Shown piece after piece: positions 12,201-25,010 of a stretch of DNA of 64,000 nucleotides. The DNA is taken from assembly GCA_043228905.1 (NCBI GenBank), contig JBHGNT010000012.1:14198001-14262000 (forward strand). Direction: 5' to 3'. Source of the stretch: Azolla caroliniana (taxonomy: Eukaryota; Polypodiophyta). Position numbers and translations under genes: made by a program. The first letter of the stretch is position 1. Every line of letters begins with the position of its first letter. Under the pieces are notes generated by a model that was not told the origin of the DNA, made no database searches, and worked only from the letters and a program-made list of their open reading frames with translations.

Positions 12201-13140
12201 AGCTCCTAGGGGCTAGATAAATAATTTTAGCTTTTTAGGTTTCCATATCTTGACCATGTTGCCAACCTCGAGGCATACCAATAATGGATCTAAGGCTATA
12301 GTTTCCCCGCCTCTAAATTTACGGAATTAGTTGACATAAGCCTAGGAACAATATATCAAAACTATCAATTAACATGTTCCTTTTAACACACCATTTGTCC
12401 TCTCCTTTTTCTGGTTTTACATCGCCTTTCTATAAAATTGTTTGCCAACTTTCAAAGCCAAAATAAATGCAGTAAGAAGTAATAAATGTAATGAATAAAG
12501 AGTGGCATGTGGTTTCAATTTGGCATTAATCATTTGAATGGCGACCAAATTAGAGCTATTGCGATAAATTTTCTCAAGTTCTTGGGATTACTAAGTCTTT
12601 CAACTAAGTGAGAGGTCAATACCTTCTAGTCTAATTTAGTGTGGTAGCATGAGAGCAGTTTGATAGTTACACAAATCTAATATACCTTCATACTTTTCCG
12701 GTACCCGAAATAAATGTTGCTCAGGGCTTACATGATACATCCTGAAAGCAAGTTTTCAAAATATATCAGGCATATATTATGGCTTTTCAATTGGAATGCA
12801 TGAGAACACCCCCCTTTGTTTGGAAAATTTGATGAAACACCTCGATATGTCTGAAAGTGAAAGTGATAACCAACAATATTGTCAAAATGGTGAGGGGTAT
12901 TTATGGTAAATATCCAAAAAATCAAGAGTATATTTGGGCACTTTCTCCTTTCTAATATATATTTATTTATTTATTTTCAATAATGATATTACTTTTGAAC
13001 AAGACAATATAAATCTAGGGTTATATTTATAGATTGTGAGCCTTTGATTTGTGAATTGCCAGATATCGAAAACATCGGAAATACGAAGTCTTGAACTGCA
13101 AAAGATTCTTCAAGAGCTTATTCTCCGATACTCCATCTAG
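9224..13140 (+). CDS. bHLH transcription factor, three exons (bHLH95/ZHOUPI-like)
   Basis: Exons 9224-9832, 11141-11563 and 13063-13140 join in phase 0 with GT-AG borders and give 369 residues. A Ser/Pro-rich N-terminus precedes the basic region at about residues 168-183, with His, Glu and Arg spaced as in G-box (CACGTG) binders (VHIVSERERRK). Helix 1 ends exactly at the first intron, which falls in the loop, a common position in this family. Helix 2 (about 204-225) runs into a short leucine-rich coil. The C-terminal part (about 262-345) looks like the ACT-like dimerisation fold seen in many plant bHLHs. It should act in the nucleus as a dimer. The start at 9224 is the first ATG of the open frame; 9341 is an alternative. 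The closest match I can recall is the bHLH95/RGE1 group (endosperm regulators in Arabidopsis); orthology is unproven. No lesions are seen. Confidence 0.85.
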
Positions 13141-13181
13141 AGAATCTTCAGCTTTTTCTTCTCTATATATTTTGGAATAAT

Positions 13182-13187
13182 AATAAA
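13182..13187 (+). promoter_or_regulatory. candidate polyadenylation signal of the bHLH gene
   Basis: AATAAA lies 42 bases after the stop codon at 13138-13140, in an AT-rich stretch. Plant signals are loose, so this is a candidate. Confidence 0.45.
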
Positions 13188-16100
13188 ACGAAATTAAGTA
13201 ATTTGTACATAATGTCTCCCATGATTTCTTACTATTATAAAATTTAATTGAATTATCATTATTATTTTCCTTTGTTATTATTATTATTTTATTATTTATT
13301 TTTTTGTTTTTGTGTTTATTTATTTATTTTAAAATTTAGAAAACTAGCAACAGAACAAATAACCCATGTAAACTCCACTCCCTACACATTAAAATATACC
13401 TCATCAATAAAGCCCTCTAAGTATCATGTGTAGGCATGCACTTTATGATTGAATTTTGTGTTGCATGACGACGAATATTCGTCCTATTCTAAGCATGTAC
13501 ACAACTAATGGGCCGATCGCATGCCTAACTTGGCTCTATTGAAGAACTATTAAATGGATGTATGGTTGTATCAATCTACTAGAGTTAGTCTCAATAACTA
13601 GCCACTATAATTGTTAGAAGATTCTTGCACGCGTGCACAAACGGGTGTGTGTGTGTTAGAGAGAGAGATAGAGATTAGCATGTTGATGTTGATTTGATGT
13701 TTACGCGATGGGGATGGATCAAAATTCTTTAACCCCCCAATAGGAGGTTAGTGCAAAGTACCCTCTTTGATTAATGGGTTGGTTGGTTGGTTGGTTGGTT
13801 GCCTCATCCTACAATGGGGTCCCCTTTTTATAGTGTTATTGCACTTATTCCTACGATATTAAAGACACACGTCAACAAACACATATATGTACATGCCCTT
13901 TCATATTTGCTAAGGTTATTCGTATAGTCCTGCATTATTGGGCACACTCCTAGGCACCATTATTAGCGATGATTATGATATACATTATTCAGTTATATCT
14001 AAAAACACTAGTAGCATGCAATGTGGATCAAGAGGGGATGGGGAGACAAGAATAAGGATGATGATGAAGACAAAGACAAGCTTCAGGATAAGGACTAGGA
14101 TGAGGTTGGGGGTAACAATGCCAAAAAAAATAAAGTACATGGTTTCTCGACAATAAAAAAGGACTTGCAACAATGCTTGACTTATATTTCTAAGATTACC
14201 TTCAAAAGTTATTTAAAATGACATGGTCTAATGGTGAAACATTTGCTTTAATGGAATAGGTCGAACACATGGGTTTAGGGTTGATCTTGCAATGATTGTA
14301 GCGCTTGGGTCATGAACACTAACAATTTTCTCCCCAAAAAAGTGGCATTATGCAATTTCCTAATTTAACTTAATCTTGAATGTCCTTTATCATCGTTGTC
14401 ACATCCTCAAATGATTCTCAATAGTGCTTAAATATCCCAATACTCATGATATTATTGATCTAACCTGAACTATTTACTACTTAGGTTTGTTGTTGACAAA
14501 ATTATTTATTACAATTAGTAAGAATTTGTGGTTGAAAGAGATATCTATGAAGGAATATTTCAGTGGATTATAGATGGCAATGCCATGATGATTTATTTTC
14601 TTTAACGCAAATGAAGAAGCTTCTCATGAGTCACAATGAACACAATCCAACCAAACTCTTAGTGATTCCTTCTTAGTTGCACATGCCCTTTGCGGGACTC
14701 TCAAGGCATGAGGTACACATGCCATGATTACTGATAATTAAAGATGCCATGATACTATACAATATAGTATATAATTAAGTTGACGGGATACATACCATTG
14801 TCAGAGTCAACACACATGTATGTCCATTGTTGAAAGGACATTAAAATAAAGTCATCTCTTACACATGAATACGATCAACCTAGGATAAGACTTCCTTTTC
14901 TATATATTTTATGCATATCACATGTTTGAGTACACTAAGATAATGTCACAATTAACAGTTTTTCTATCCATTCTTTGCCCCCTCATTTACTTAGATTCTT
15001 GTCATATATAGTCATACATTTGAAACTTTAATAATTGAAAGAGAGCAATACAATGCATTAACGAGTTTCCAATATTTGGAATACAAGATAACCACATAAG
15101 TACACTTAAGATACATATAAAATGTTCGGGCAAGTGTGAACAAATAAATATGATAGTTCCAATTGAATTTAAACACTCCTTTACTATATTCATTGGGATA
15201 TATGACATTTGCCTCTAGCTTTACGGGGTATATAATTTATTGTAGGCTTCATAGTTAACCTTAGTCATGGTTGGTCAATGTTTTCCCCTATTCTTTTCCT
15301 TTTATTAATGATAACTTTTTGGGAGGAGGAATAAGTTTATTCAGTTTAATAATAAGCTGCCTTAAAAGGTACAAATATGTTTATTGAGTATAACTTTACT
15401 AAATGGGGTAAAATTTTATAATCTTCTTGCGTCCATATGCTTTCATTTGAAGGTTATTGTGGATAACCAGTTAGTCTTTGCTATAGTAAGTTTTATATAC
15501 AACTAGAGAAATTTATCCCTATCAATGTAAGTGTTGTATACAATTAGCTTAATTTTTTAATGTATAAGAAATAATTAACGATTTTCAAGTTTTATAAAAA
15601 GTATGTGATCTTATAGTTTCTCTATACATAAGGAAATGATATATATGTATATGCTTCGGTGTTTTCTAGCTAAGTTGGCTAAGGTATCTCACGAGACCAT
15701 GATTAGGGGACACATTGATGTTGATTGATACTGGACTACACAATCTTCATTGAGCTCGACTCTATTATGGTCGTGTACACTTCTCTCATAATATATTGTG
15801 GTTCACAAACATATGACATGTATTTTCTCATCATTATGGCTAGATGCAACTTGGTCAGTCTAATGGTGGGGCGTAGCTTTTGTTTACGTGTATGCTTTGT
15901 TTGAAACCCACATGTTTTATTTGGTGATGTTGGGTGTTGAATTCATGACCTTATTATTTGTGGAGGCCGAGTGCTCCCCAATCCCTCGACTAGTCCTCTT
16001 AGTGTGTCACACCCTTTAGGATTCACTCAATTTGTGTTACCTCCTTCGAGAATGTTAAAAAAGCATTATCATCTTCTCTCTCATAATATCCATGTGTTAT

Positions 16101-18473
16101 TAAGTTGCGTCTATTTAGAATATGTGATTTTCAATTAATTCTACTTTTGACTAAAGATATACCAAATCAATTTAAAATGCTCTCAAAGTTTCAATATGGC
16201 TACGTCACATGTAAGAACAATGTCGGGAAACTAGTGGTTTGGATATGATGCATTATTGTGGTTAATGTGGAAATTAGTATGTATGTTTATATGTACATCG
16301 TGCTTGGTTTATGGACCACATGCAACCTGAACTTATTTATTTGCCATAAATGCTACATAAATTGCACAAGCGTACCTCCTTAAATGCGGGTCTCTGTAAC
16401 CAAATAAATGTTAGTTTTCTTAGACAATCAATTTTTTTGTCATGATCTTAGGTAAATGGGAGTTATTGACAAGGATCATATTTCATTGTAATGGGGGAAA
16501 TGTATTGAAAGATATCAGGGTGAGCCTCTCTAATGTTACAAGTCAATCAATCAATACAAACAAGAATTCGATGTCATGTAGAAAAAACAGCCACATTTGT
16601 TTTTCAAAATTTGGTGATGTTCACATATACCATCTTTATGTGTGAGTGTGAGTGCGTAAGTGCATGTGTTGTGTCATGTTAAGTTCAATATAATCAAAAT
16701 ATCAAGATCATGTAAGTGGATCAAATTCATGTGGATCATAATAACTCGTAAAACAAATAATAGTACAATGGTGTGTAGGGTCAAACAAAGGATGTCAATA
16801 TTAAAACCATTACAATATATAACAAACATGCACTAGTGTGGCTAAAAGTCTATTTGGAAACCACAATTATCACAAGATTGACAAAGTCCGAGTATTATTT
16901 CTTTGCAAAAGAAGTATGATTTCTTGTGCTGAAATCTTTCTTCTTCTTCTTATTGGTTCTTACAATCTTTTGTTGAATGAGAAGTTGAGAAAGAAAGGGG
17001 AGTGCAAGATCTACAAAAACGAGTATCTCTCGGGCTTATGTGGACATTGGACACGCCCAAACTTCAAATTGGTTAAAGAACTACATTTTTAGTTTCATGA
17101 GTTGGTTCATAGACTTCATCTTGTTCTCCATGCTTTTTTGTACTTCCAGTGATGCATCCCCAACTAAAGATATATTGTCCTTACGAGATACCCACAAACC
17201 TATATATTCGAATAGTAGAAGTGTGTTGAAGTTGGACTCTCACATAAACAGAGTTTGAAATGGTTGGGCCACGGGCACAACCACATGTATAATGGAGTAT
17301 TCTTATAGGTTTATCCTTTAGATGGCTATAAATCGATTATATCATATGTTTGCTTTTGTAATGGGATAGTTGTTGTCACCCTAGTGTCATTCAATTGTTT
17401 TCTATTTATATAACTTCTATTTGATTTATGGTAACATTTTCAATATATTCTACATCATGTTATATTCTCATGTATATGGTATTATAGGTACATATTTAGC
17501 TATTTGTTGTTTAGTTATTTGTATTAATACTTCAAGCCAAAAATCCAAATATATATATATTGGATGATGTGTGTACCTCAACAACACCTAAACAATTGGG
17601 TGGACCTTTGCCTTCATTACCAAAGGACACAAGTTGTCACATTAGGTTTGATTAGTGTAATACATAGAGGTATTCTAACAATTTTCTCTATATTCACCAT
17701 TTTCGTTCGCACATTAGACATGTATGATGTTGTCATTATCTTTGTTTTTGTGTCGTCTATTTCTAGATATGTGACTAATGTTTAGGGGTTTGAAGGTAGA
17801 AATTCGGGCATTGAGGTTTCATTGGGTCAGGCTTTCCTTCACAATCAACCTTAGAATTTTGTCCAAGTTATTTCTAGGGATTGGTCATATTTTGGTAGCA
17901 TCTACTTATATTTTACCACACATCCCCACAATTCAAATTTATATTGATGACATAGGAATTCTATGAACATCATAAATTGAAAACATATAACCTACTAGTT
18001 TGGGGTGATTGCATTGCCTTGGAAAATAAACCAATAGTTCAAATTTATTAGAGAAAAGAGAATGAGTTCTCTTGGCTTGTTTTAACCATTATGACAATAA
18101 ATTAAAAGAGTCATCCTAGCAAATTAACATAACGATAAGTAATTGATGTCTCACGTCAAGGGCCACAACCAAAAACTACATACAAGTGTAATGAAAGGAA
18201 AAGGAAAATAAGGAATTTTTGAACAAGGACAATATTTATAAGATTACGTCGAAGATTGGTATGAAATGTTTCTACTCATACAATGCCTTCTCTTTATATT
18301 CTATATCTTGTTATGCATGGTCGCCATATTAAAAAAAATCATGCTTTTTGTTAACATAACCTGATTTTCAAAATTCCAATGAACCATTTTTCTACTATGT
18401 ATATGTCACTTAGGACAACAAGAAATAAAATTGCTTTATTTCAACTGTTCCTCTTAGTAAAATTTTACAATTT
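13188..18473. other. AT-rich intergenic region
   Basis: Both strands are rich in stops; the longest frames are short and have no recognisable motif. It holds a GGTT repeat at 13777-13800 and AT runs near 17550. Part of it may be the 5' leader of the LINE that starts near 18474. I see no RNA gene. Confidence 0.5.
13777..13800 (+). repeat. (GGTT)6 microsatellite
   Basis: Six perfect tandem GGTT units. It is too short and too far from any chromosome-end context to be called telomeric. Confidence 0.9.
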
Positions 18474-19633
18474 ATGAAGCAAGAAGTTGGGGGAGATCAT
18501 CCCAACCTTGCATTATGGCAAAAGGACGAAGATGGAGTAGAAGAGGGGCAACGGGGACTGCAAGGAGGATCGCCTCAAGGGTTGCCTATGGTGGAGAGTG
18601 AGGCCACGGAGTACACGTTACAAGTGGAAAATCTTTTGCAAGAATGTGGTCAGGCACATAATGCATGCATGAGAGGAGATCATGATAAGGATTTGAAAAT
18701 GGTGGAGACTTCTGATGTATTGGATGTTTTTTTGTCCGAAGAAGAAAGTACAATCCTAAATGCCGAGATCAAAAGATTAAATAAATGTTCGTTCATTTGT
18801 AAGCTACTTGGTGGTAGGCCCAATAGAGGTATGGTCCGTGATATGCTACAGGTAGCTTTAATGGATAAGGTCCCACATATAAAGAATGTGGATAATATGG
18901 GACAAAATTTCTTTCACATTGAAGTGATTGAAGGGAGTGATGTATCGCAAATTATCAATATGAAATGTGTAGAGCTCAAATATGGAAGATCTATGTTGCT
19001 GGAGTGGCATGCTAATTTCAATGTTATGGATGAGGCTAAGAAAATTGGTAATCCCATGGTGATATCTATGGTATTCCCTAATCTGCCTCGACACTTATAT
19101 CCTTTGATGCAAAATATTGGGGAGAAGATTGGCACAATTTGTCCTTCAAAGGCAATCATGGTAGACAAAATCCGAGACTCCCCTAAGATTAGGGTGCTTG
19201 TGCAAAGTTTGTCCATAGTTCCCTCTCTAATTAGAGTGCATGATGTGGAGGCAAGATTGATAGATGTGGAAGTGGAATATGAGGGTTTGCCTGGCCAATG
19301 TTTCTATTGTAAAAGAAAGGGCCACATTGCCAAGGAATGTCCAAGGAAGATTAATAGAAATGTAAGGGGGGAGAAGGTTACGGGGTCGTTAGATAAGCAA
19401 GAGACGATAAGGGCGACAAGATTGAGTACCCTCAATGGGGATGAGAAGGCGAACACTAGTGCAAATGGCTGGACTCGTGTTTTGGGACTCAAAAATGGCT
19501 TGCAATGAGAAGTAAACACGGATATGCCTCATGTAGATTTGAGAAATTATTTTGAAGTGTTGCAAGAAGAGGAGGACCTAGAACAGGATTCAAGGAAAAC
19601 TATTGTTGAAGAGGTGGTAGCATGTACACCCGA
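18474..19633 (+). pseudogene. LINE ORF1, N-terminal part
   Basis: ORF1 proteins bind LINE RNA. The first 344 codons contain a DUF4283-like domain at about residues 85-230 and a CCHC zinc knuckle (CFYCKRKGHIAKEC) at about 277-290. A TGA at 19506-19508 ends this frame, but the same frame continues openly to 19633, where T is inserted. So there is one nonsense codon and one insertion. The start is the first ATG of the open frame, with no independent support. Confidence 0.8.
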
Positions 19634-19643
19634 TGTCATGATA

Positions 19644-19703
19644 TGGCAAGACTTGAACCCATGACCTTATGGTATATGGGTCAAGCTTTTAACCATCACA
19701 CCA
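19644..19703 (-). promoter_or_regulatory. tRNA-like Pol III promoter, antisense in 5' LTR of T
   Basis: On the minus strand, an A-box-like TGGTGTGATGG is followed about 35 bases later by GGGTTCAAGTC, which fits the B-box consensus. Order and spacing match tRNA genes and tRNA-derived SINEs. The folding of a complete cloverleaf is not convincing, so this is not called a tRNA. Confidence 0.5.
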
Positions 19704-19766
19704 TCTATTATAATTTATAGAATATTATTTTCATTTATGCTTTAATGTATATTCCAAATTTCTCTG

Positions 19767-19812
19767 GAACATTCTAGAAGCTTCAGGACTACTCCTGAGA
19801 GCACTATAAAAG
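19767..19812 (+). promoter_or_regulatory. heat-shock element and TATA box in 5' LTR of T
   Basis: GAA 19767-19769, TTC 19772-19774, GAA 19777-19779, TTC 19782-19784: four perfect alternating units with two-base gaps, the ideal heat shock factor site. TATAAAAG at 19805-19812 follows 20 bases later. This spacing is what heat-inducible plant promoters show. Confidence 0.75.
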
Positions 19813-20116
19813 GAGGCACAAGGCATTGTTTTGAACCAAATTGGTTCAACGCCAGTCTTAAGCCTCATAGCCATCTTGTACTTACTCTTCCTATAATATA
19901 TCATCTATTATCATCATCTCTCTCTCTCTCTCTCTTCTCTTCTCTTTCCTCCCTCTCGGGGGTCTTACGCAGTCCCGTCCTCTTAGTACTAACAGTACTT
20001 CCCTTCTCTAGTACTAATTCTCTCTCTATTTTAGTACTATTCCTGACAGTTTGAACCAATTTTTTTCTCTAGTCTTTCTTTTGGTTCCCCTCATCCTCTT
20101 ATCCTTTTTCTATACA

Positions 20117-21266
20117 ATGGCTTTTGTTAGCGCCCAAGAATACCAATCCGTTTTCTCCGAGCTATAATGTCTAAAAGAAAAATTTGTTGCCTTGGAACAA
20201 GAAAACCAGCGGTTGTTAGGGGATCTTCAACAAATCGCCGTAGAAAAACAACAAACACAGCAACAACATGGGGAGTTACCGTTACGTGTGCAACAACTTG
20301 AAGCAGCAACATGGATCAAGTCCCCACGGATTTCATAAAGATCCCAAGATTGGACTTCCCGTGAAATTTGATGGAACGCGATCGCAATTTAGGGGATTCC
20401 TCAATCAGGTACGCTTAGTCATTCAAATGCATCCTTCTCGATACCCCAATGATGCATCCCGAGTCGGCCTAATAGGCACATTGCTTAGCGGCGCAACCTT
20501 GGCATGGTTTGCTCCGCTTCTAGAAAAACAAGCGCCCTTACTGAATAACTCTGAAGACTTTATTAGTGAGTTTAAAGCTTGCTTTGGAGATACAGACATC
20601 ATCCGGACGACGATCAACAAAATCCGACGATTGCATCAAGGTGATCGTCCAGCCTCTGCCTACGTAGTGGATTTCCGTCTACTCGCTTCAGATATCCCCT
20701 GAGATGATCAAGCACTAATGGAGTAGTTTCGCTATGGCCTGTGAAACGATGTCAAAGATCTACTTCTAACATTCCCCGAAGAATCAAAGTCTCGTATGGA
20801 GGCAATCAGCCGAGCGGTCCGATGTGACAACCGCCTTTTCGAACGGTGTTCGGAATGTCAATTACAGATACCACGCTCTAGGCCGGAGCCCACTTATGCC
20901 TCAGTCGCAGCTAAACCATTTGCACGAGACATATCTCAAGCAAATACTCTGACACCAATGGAGATCGATACCATGTGTCGACGTGGCCCGTTATCGGAAG
21001 AAGAAAAGCAACGACGACGTGCAAATCGATTATGTCTTTATTGCGGTGGACCATGGCATATCGCAATCAATTGTCCCCATAGGCCAAGAAGACAGGTAAA
21101 TCAAATCGTAGCTTGTACTAAACCCGAATCAATTCTTTCCTTAGGATTGTTTGAGAGTATTAATAGTACTAATAGAGTGTCTGATAGTATTAATAGTACT
21201 AATAGCCCAAGTATCTCAATCAAATTTGAAATCCTTAGTCACTTAGATGAAGAGTTAAACGATTGA
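20117..21266 (+). pseudogene. gag of gypsy element T
   Basis: The start is the ATG at 20117 after the 5' LTR. The first frame meets a stop within 20 codons but then reads a coiled-coil-like Gln/Glu-rich stretch, and shifts frame near 20290. The main gag segment (20310-20702) is a retrotransposon-gag fold with PVKFDGTRSQF and FRLLASDIP; a TGA at 20701 and a TAG soon after interrupt it. The last part (20796-21266) holds an acidic-basic spacer and a CCHC knuckle (CLYCGGPWHIAINC). Gag would form the particle and bind the RNA. At least four lesions. Confidence 0.85.
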
Positions 21267-21354
21267 GTCCAACCAAAATAGGAGCCGTTTGGTTGGACAA
21301 CCCTAGATTTGTACAACCCATAGTGGTTCCATTCCCTCCAAGCAAGTTAGCAAT

Positions 21355-24300
21355 GTGTTCCTAGCCCAAGTCATGGTTAGTACTAAAAGTACTCCCCCAG
21401 TACAAGTCCTAACACTTTTAGATTCCAGAGCCAATTCTTGTTTTATGGATCGAAATTTTGCCCAAGCTTCTCAGATATCCTTAAGAAAACTTCCTTGCCC
21501 CACATCTGTAGTAGTCATTGATGGTCGTCCCATTGCTTCCGGGAATATTGTAGAAGAGTCTGAACCCATTCAGGTTGTCCTAGGTAGTTTTGTGTGTGTA
21601 GTATCATTTAATATAATTAGTAGTCCAGAGCATCCCATTATCCTGTGATTACCTTGGTTTGAACTACATAATCCAGACATAGATTGGAGAACAAGAGAAG
21701 TTCGATATCGACAACCCCAAGAATCTACTCATCGAGTTTCGACCATTTCACTACGTAAAGTACGCGAAGAAGGACACAAGGAGGCAATGTTCCTATTTGC
21801 CATATCAGTACATCCTTCCAACAATATTAAGGTGGAATCCTTAGTACAACTTCCGGCGAAATATCATCCTTATGCCGACGTATTTGACAAGGTAAAAGCC
21901 GGTACTCTTCCTCATCATCGTCCCTACGATTGTCCCATCGATTTACAACTAGGAGCAGAGCCACCATGGGGACCAATCTACAACTTGTCACCCACCGAGT
22001 TAGAAGTCCTTCGAGCCTACATAGAGGAGAACTTGGCAAGCGGGTTTATTCGTCATTCGAAATCTCCAGCCGGAGCACCCATCTTCTTTGTCAAGAAGAA
22101 AGATGGCTCACTTCGTCTCGTCGTTGATTACCGCGGCTTAAATAAGGTCATCATTCGGAATAGGTATGCACTTCCTCTTATATCAAGTCTTTTAGAGCGA
22201 GTTAATGGTGCCAAGTTTTTTACAAAAATCGATCTACGAGGAGGGTATAACCTCGTGCGGATCCAACCGGGAGATGAATGGAAGACCGCCTTTCGCATGC
22301 GGTATGGGCATTTCGAATATACTGTTATGTCGTTCGGTCTAACCAATGCACCCGCAGTCTTCCAACACATGGCAAATGATATATTCAAAGACCTCTTGGA
22401 TATCTGTTTGACCATCTACTGGATGATCTATTGATTTATTCGAAGACCTAGGAAGAGCACGATTCTCATGTACTATTAGTACTAAACTGACTCCGCGAGA
22501 ATGGACTTTATGCCAAGCTAGAAAAATGTAGCTTTGACTGCAAGCAAGTGGAATTTCTAGGCTACGTTATCTCCTCAAAGGGCATCTCCATGGATCTAGC
22601 TAAAGTCCAAACTATGCTAGAGTGGCAAATTCCACGGTCAGTACAAGATGTACAATGTTTTCTAGGTTTTGCTAACTTCTACCGCAAGTTTATACAGGAT
22701 TACTCGAAGATTATTTTACCTCTCACACAACTTACGAAGAAGGGACAAGCATTTCTTTGGTCCAATGAAGCGGACATGGCTTTTCGGCATCTTAAGAAAG
22801 TCTTTACATCAGCACCTATTCTAGCTCATGTGGATACAAGCAAACCATTCATCATGGAGGCCGACGCATCAGATTTCGCCCTCGGTAGCATCCTTTCTCA
22901 ACAAGGAGATAAAGAAGAGTTACATCCAATGGCTTTCCATTCGCGCAAATTCGATGTTGCGGAAATCAACTATGAAATACATGACAAGGAGTTATTAGCC
23001 ATCGTGGATTCATTTGTGCAATGGTGGCATTTTTTGGAGGGCTCTCCACATCAGGTCATCTTCTTCAGTGATCACAAGAATCTTTCTTATTTCCAGAACG
23101 CTCGTGTGCTAAATCGACGGCAAGCTAGGTGGGCTCAATTCCTCACACGTTTTGATTTCAAAATCGCATATTGACCGGGGAAGCAACAAGGAAAGGCAGA
23201 TGCACTATCACGGCGTTCATATCTTGCACCTTGTCCTGGTGATCCAGCGTTCGATAATCAAAAGCAAGTAATCTTGGGAACAACACGATTGCACACAATG
23301 TGGATTTTTCACACCCCAATGGATTCCCAGATTACCGACACCATATGTGCGAACTTGAAGATGGACAATTTTGCTCAAGACATTCTGGCGCACATTGATA
23401 CCTCTCGGGCATCCTGTTCCCAGTCTCAACAACCAGGTATGGACTACCGACAATTCGAATATCATGATGGTTTGTTATTCTTTAAAAAGCTTGTATATGT
23501 CCCCGATTGCTCTTGTCGCCTTCAAATTGTCCAAAGTTGTCACGACACCCATATGGCGGGACATTTCGGTAGCACTAAGATGTTGGATCTAGTTCAACGA
23601 TCCTTTTGGTGGCCCCATATGCGACGTTTTGTCAACGACTACGTTCGGACCTGTGTTGCTTGTTGCCGAGCAAAGATGCCACGACACCATCCATATGGCT
23701 TGTTGGAACCCTTACCGATTCCAAGTAAGCCGTGGCAGTCTATTTGTCTTGACTTTATCACAGATCTGCCGGTCTCGAAGGGGTTTGATGCTATCTTAAC
23801 CATCGTCGATCGATATACGAAGATGGCACATTTTGTGCCATGTACTAAGGCCATCACTAGCGAGGAAACCGCCGCCCTTGTCTTGCGTGAGGTATTTCAG
23901 CATCATGGCCTCCCAGACAGGATCATCAGTGACCGAGGACCGCAATTCGTCTCCAAATTTTGGCAGCATCTCTTCAAGATGCTCAAGGTCTCTTGCAACC
24001 TCTCCTCCGGCTACCATCCTCAGACCGATGGGCAGGCGGAACGAACAAACCAAACCCTAGAGCAATATCTCCGGTGTTTCTTGAGTTATCAACAGGACGA
24101 TTGGGCCGAGATTCTCCACTTTGCGGAGTTTGCGTATAATAATGTTGTTCACTCCTCGACTTGAGTCTCCCCATTCTACGCTTATACCGGTTCTCATCCT
24201 CGCTGGTCGGTGATCGACACCCTGGAGCTACCTACCAATCCTCGTGCCGAGGATCATTTGGAGAGACTACGCAAGATCCAGATGGATCTCTCTACTCATC

Positions 24301-24776
24301 TTCGTCATGCTCAATAGACACAGAAGACTTACACGGATTGTCATCGGCTTCCCTCCTCTTTCGCCATCGGAGATCGAGTATGGCTTTTACGTCGTCACAT
24401 CAAGACTACTCGACAAGTTGGATTACCGACGACTCGGTCCTTTCTGTATTACCGGTAAGGTTAATGATGTCACGTTCCGCCTTGATCTTCCTTTGCATCC
24501 TCGGATACATCCTGTCTTTCCATAGTTCTCTTCTTGAACCTTATAAAGCAAACACTATTCCCTATTGTGTTAGACCACCGCCACCCCTGCTTGAGTTAGA
24601 CGCCAGCCTGGAGCATCCTCGACTCCAAATTTGTTCGCAGCAAACTTTATTATTTGGTCGATTGGCTCGGCTATAGTCTGAGCGAACGTACTTGGGAGCC
24701 CATCGAGCATGTCGCCAATGCTCAGGATCTTCTTGCTGATTTTCACCGACAGTATCCCGACAAACCCGGTCCTTAA
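21355..24776 (+). pseudogene. pol of gypsy element T (PR-RT-RH-IN-chromodomain)
   Basis: The protease (21355-21648) has LLDSRA where D-S/T-G-A is expected, so the active-site Gly is replaced by Arg. Reverse transcriptase (about 21850-22440) has [16 protein letters not shown] and VDYRGLN; a frameshift just before the YLDD box moves the active site into another frame. RNase H is 22790-23230, with a stop at 23173. Integrase has its H-H-C-C region at 23540-23670 and the D-D-E core at 23755-24060, with a stop at 24162. A chromodomain-like tail (YYLVDWLGY...TWEPIEHV) lies at about 24640-24760, and the frame ends with TAA at 24774. It is a dead copy whose domains are otherwise well kept. Confidence 0.9.
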
Positions 24777-24829
24777 TCAGCGTCGACTTGTTCCACTCGT
24801 CGTCTTAAAGGGGGGATAGTGTCATGTTA

Positions 24830-24889
24830 TGGCAAGACTCGAACCCATGACCTTATGGTATATGGGTCGAGCTCTTAACCATCACACCA
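24830..24889 (-). promoter_or_regulatory. tRNA-like Pol III promoter, antisense in 3' LTR of T
   Basis: This is the second copy of the same segment, with B-box GGGTTCGAGTC and the same A-box. Here the B-box is closer to the canonical form than in the 5' LTR. Confidence 0.5.
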
Positions 24890-24965
24890 TCTATTGTAAT
24901 TTGTAGGATATTATTTTCATTTATGCTTTATTATAAGAAATTAATGTATATTCCAGATTTCTCTG

Positions 24966-25010
24966 GAACATTCTAGAAGCTTCAAGACTACTCTTGAGAG
25001 CACTATAAAA
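24966..25010 (+). promoter_or_regulatory. heat-shock element and TATA box in 3' LTR of T
   Basis: The same four units are at 24966-24968, 24971-24973, 24976-24978 and 24981-24983, with TATAAAA at 25004-25010. The array is unchanged although the two LTRs have drifted apart elsewhere. Confidence 0.75.

Larger units (their letters stand above)
19634..20048 (+). repeat. 5' LTR of T
   Basis: 415 bp, TG...CA ends. It contains, in order, an antisense tRNA-like segment (19644-19703), a heat-shock element (19767-19784), a TATA box (19805-19812), a CT run (about 19917-19933) and several AGTACTA words. By eye it differs from the 3' LTR at about 17 positions plus length changes, mostly C/T and G/A. Confidence 0.93.

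Noticed and set aside
13777-13800. GGTT repeat as an interstitial telomere
   Set aside because: The plant telomere unit is TTTAGGG; this is a plain tetranucleotide microsatellite.
19644-19703. A true tRNA gene on the minus strand
   Set aside because: A- and B-box spacing fits, but I could not pair convincing acceptor and anticodon stems, and the sequence is part of a repeated LTR.
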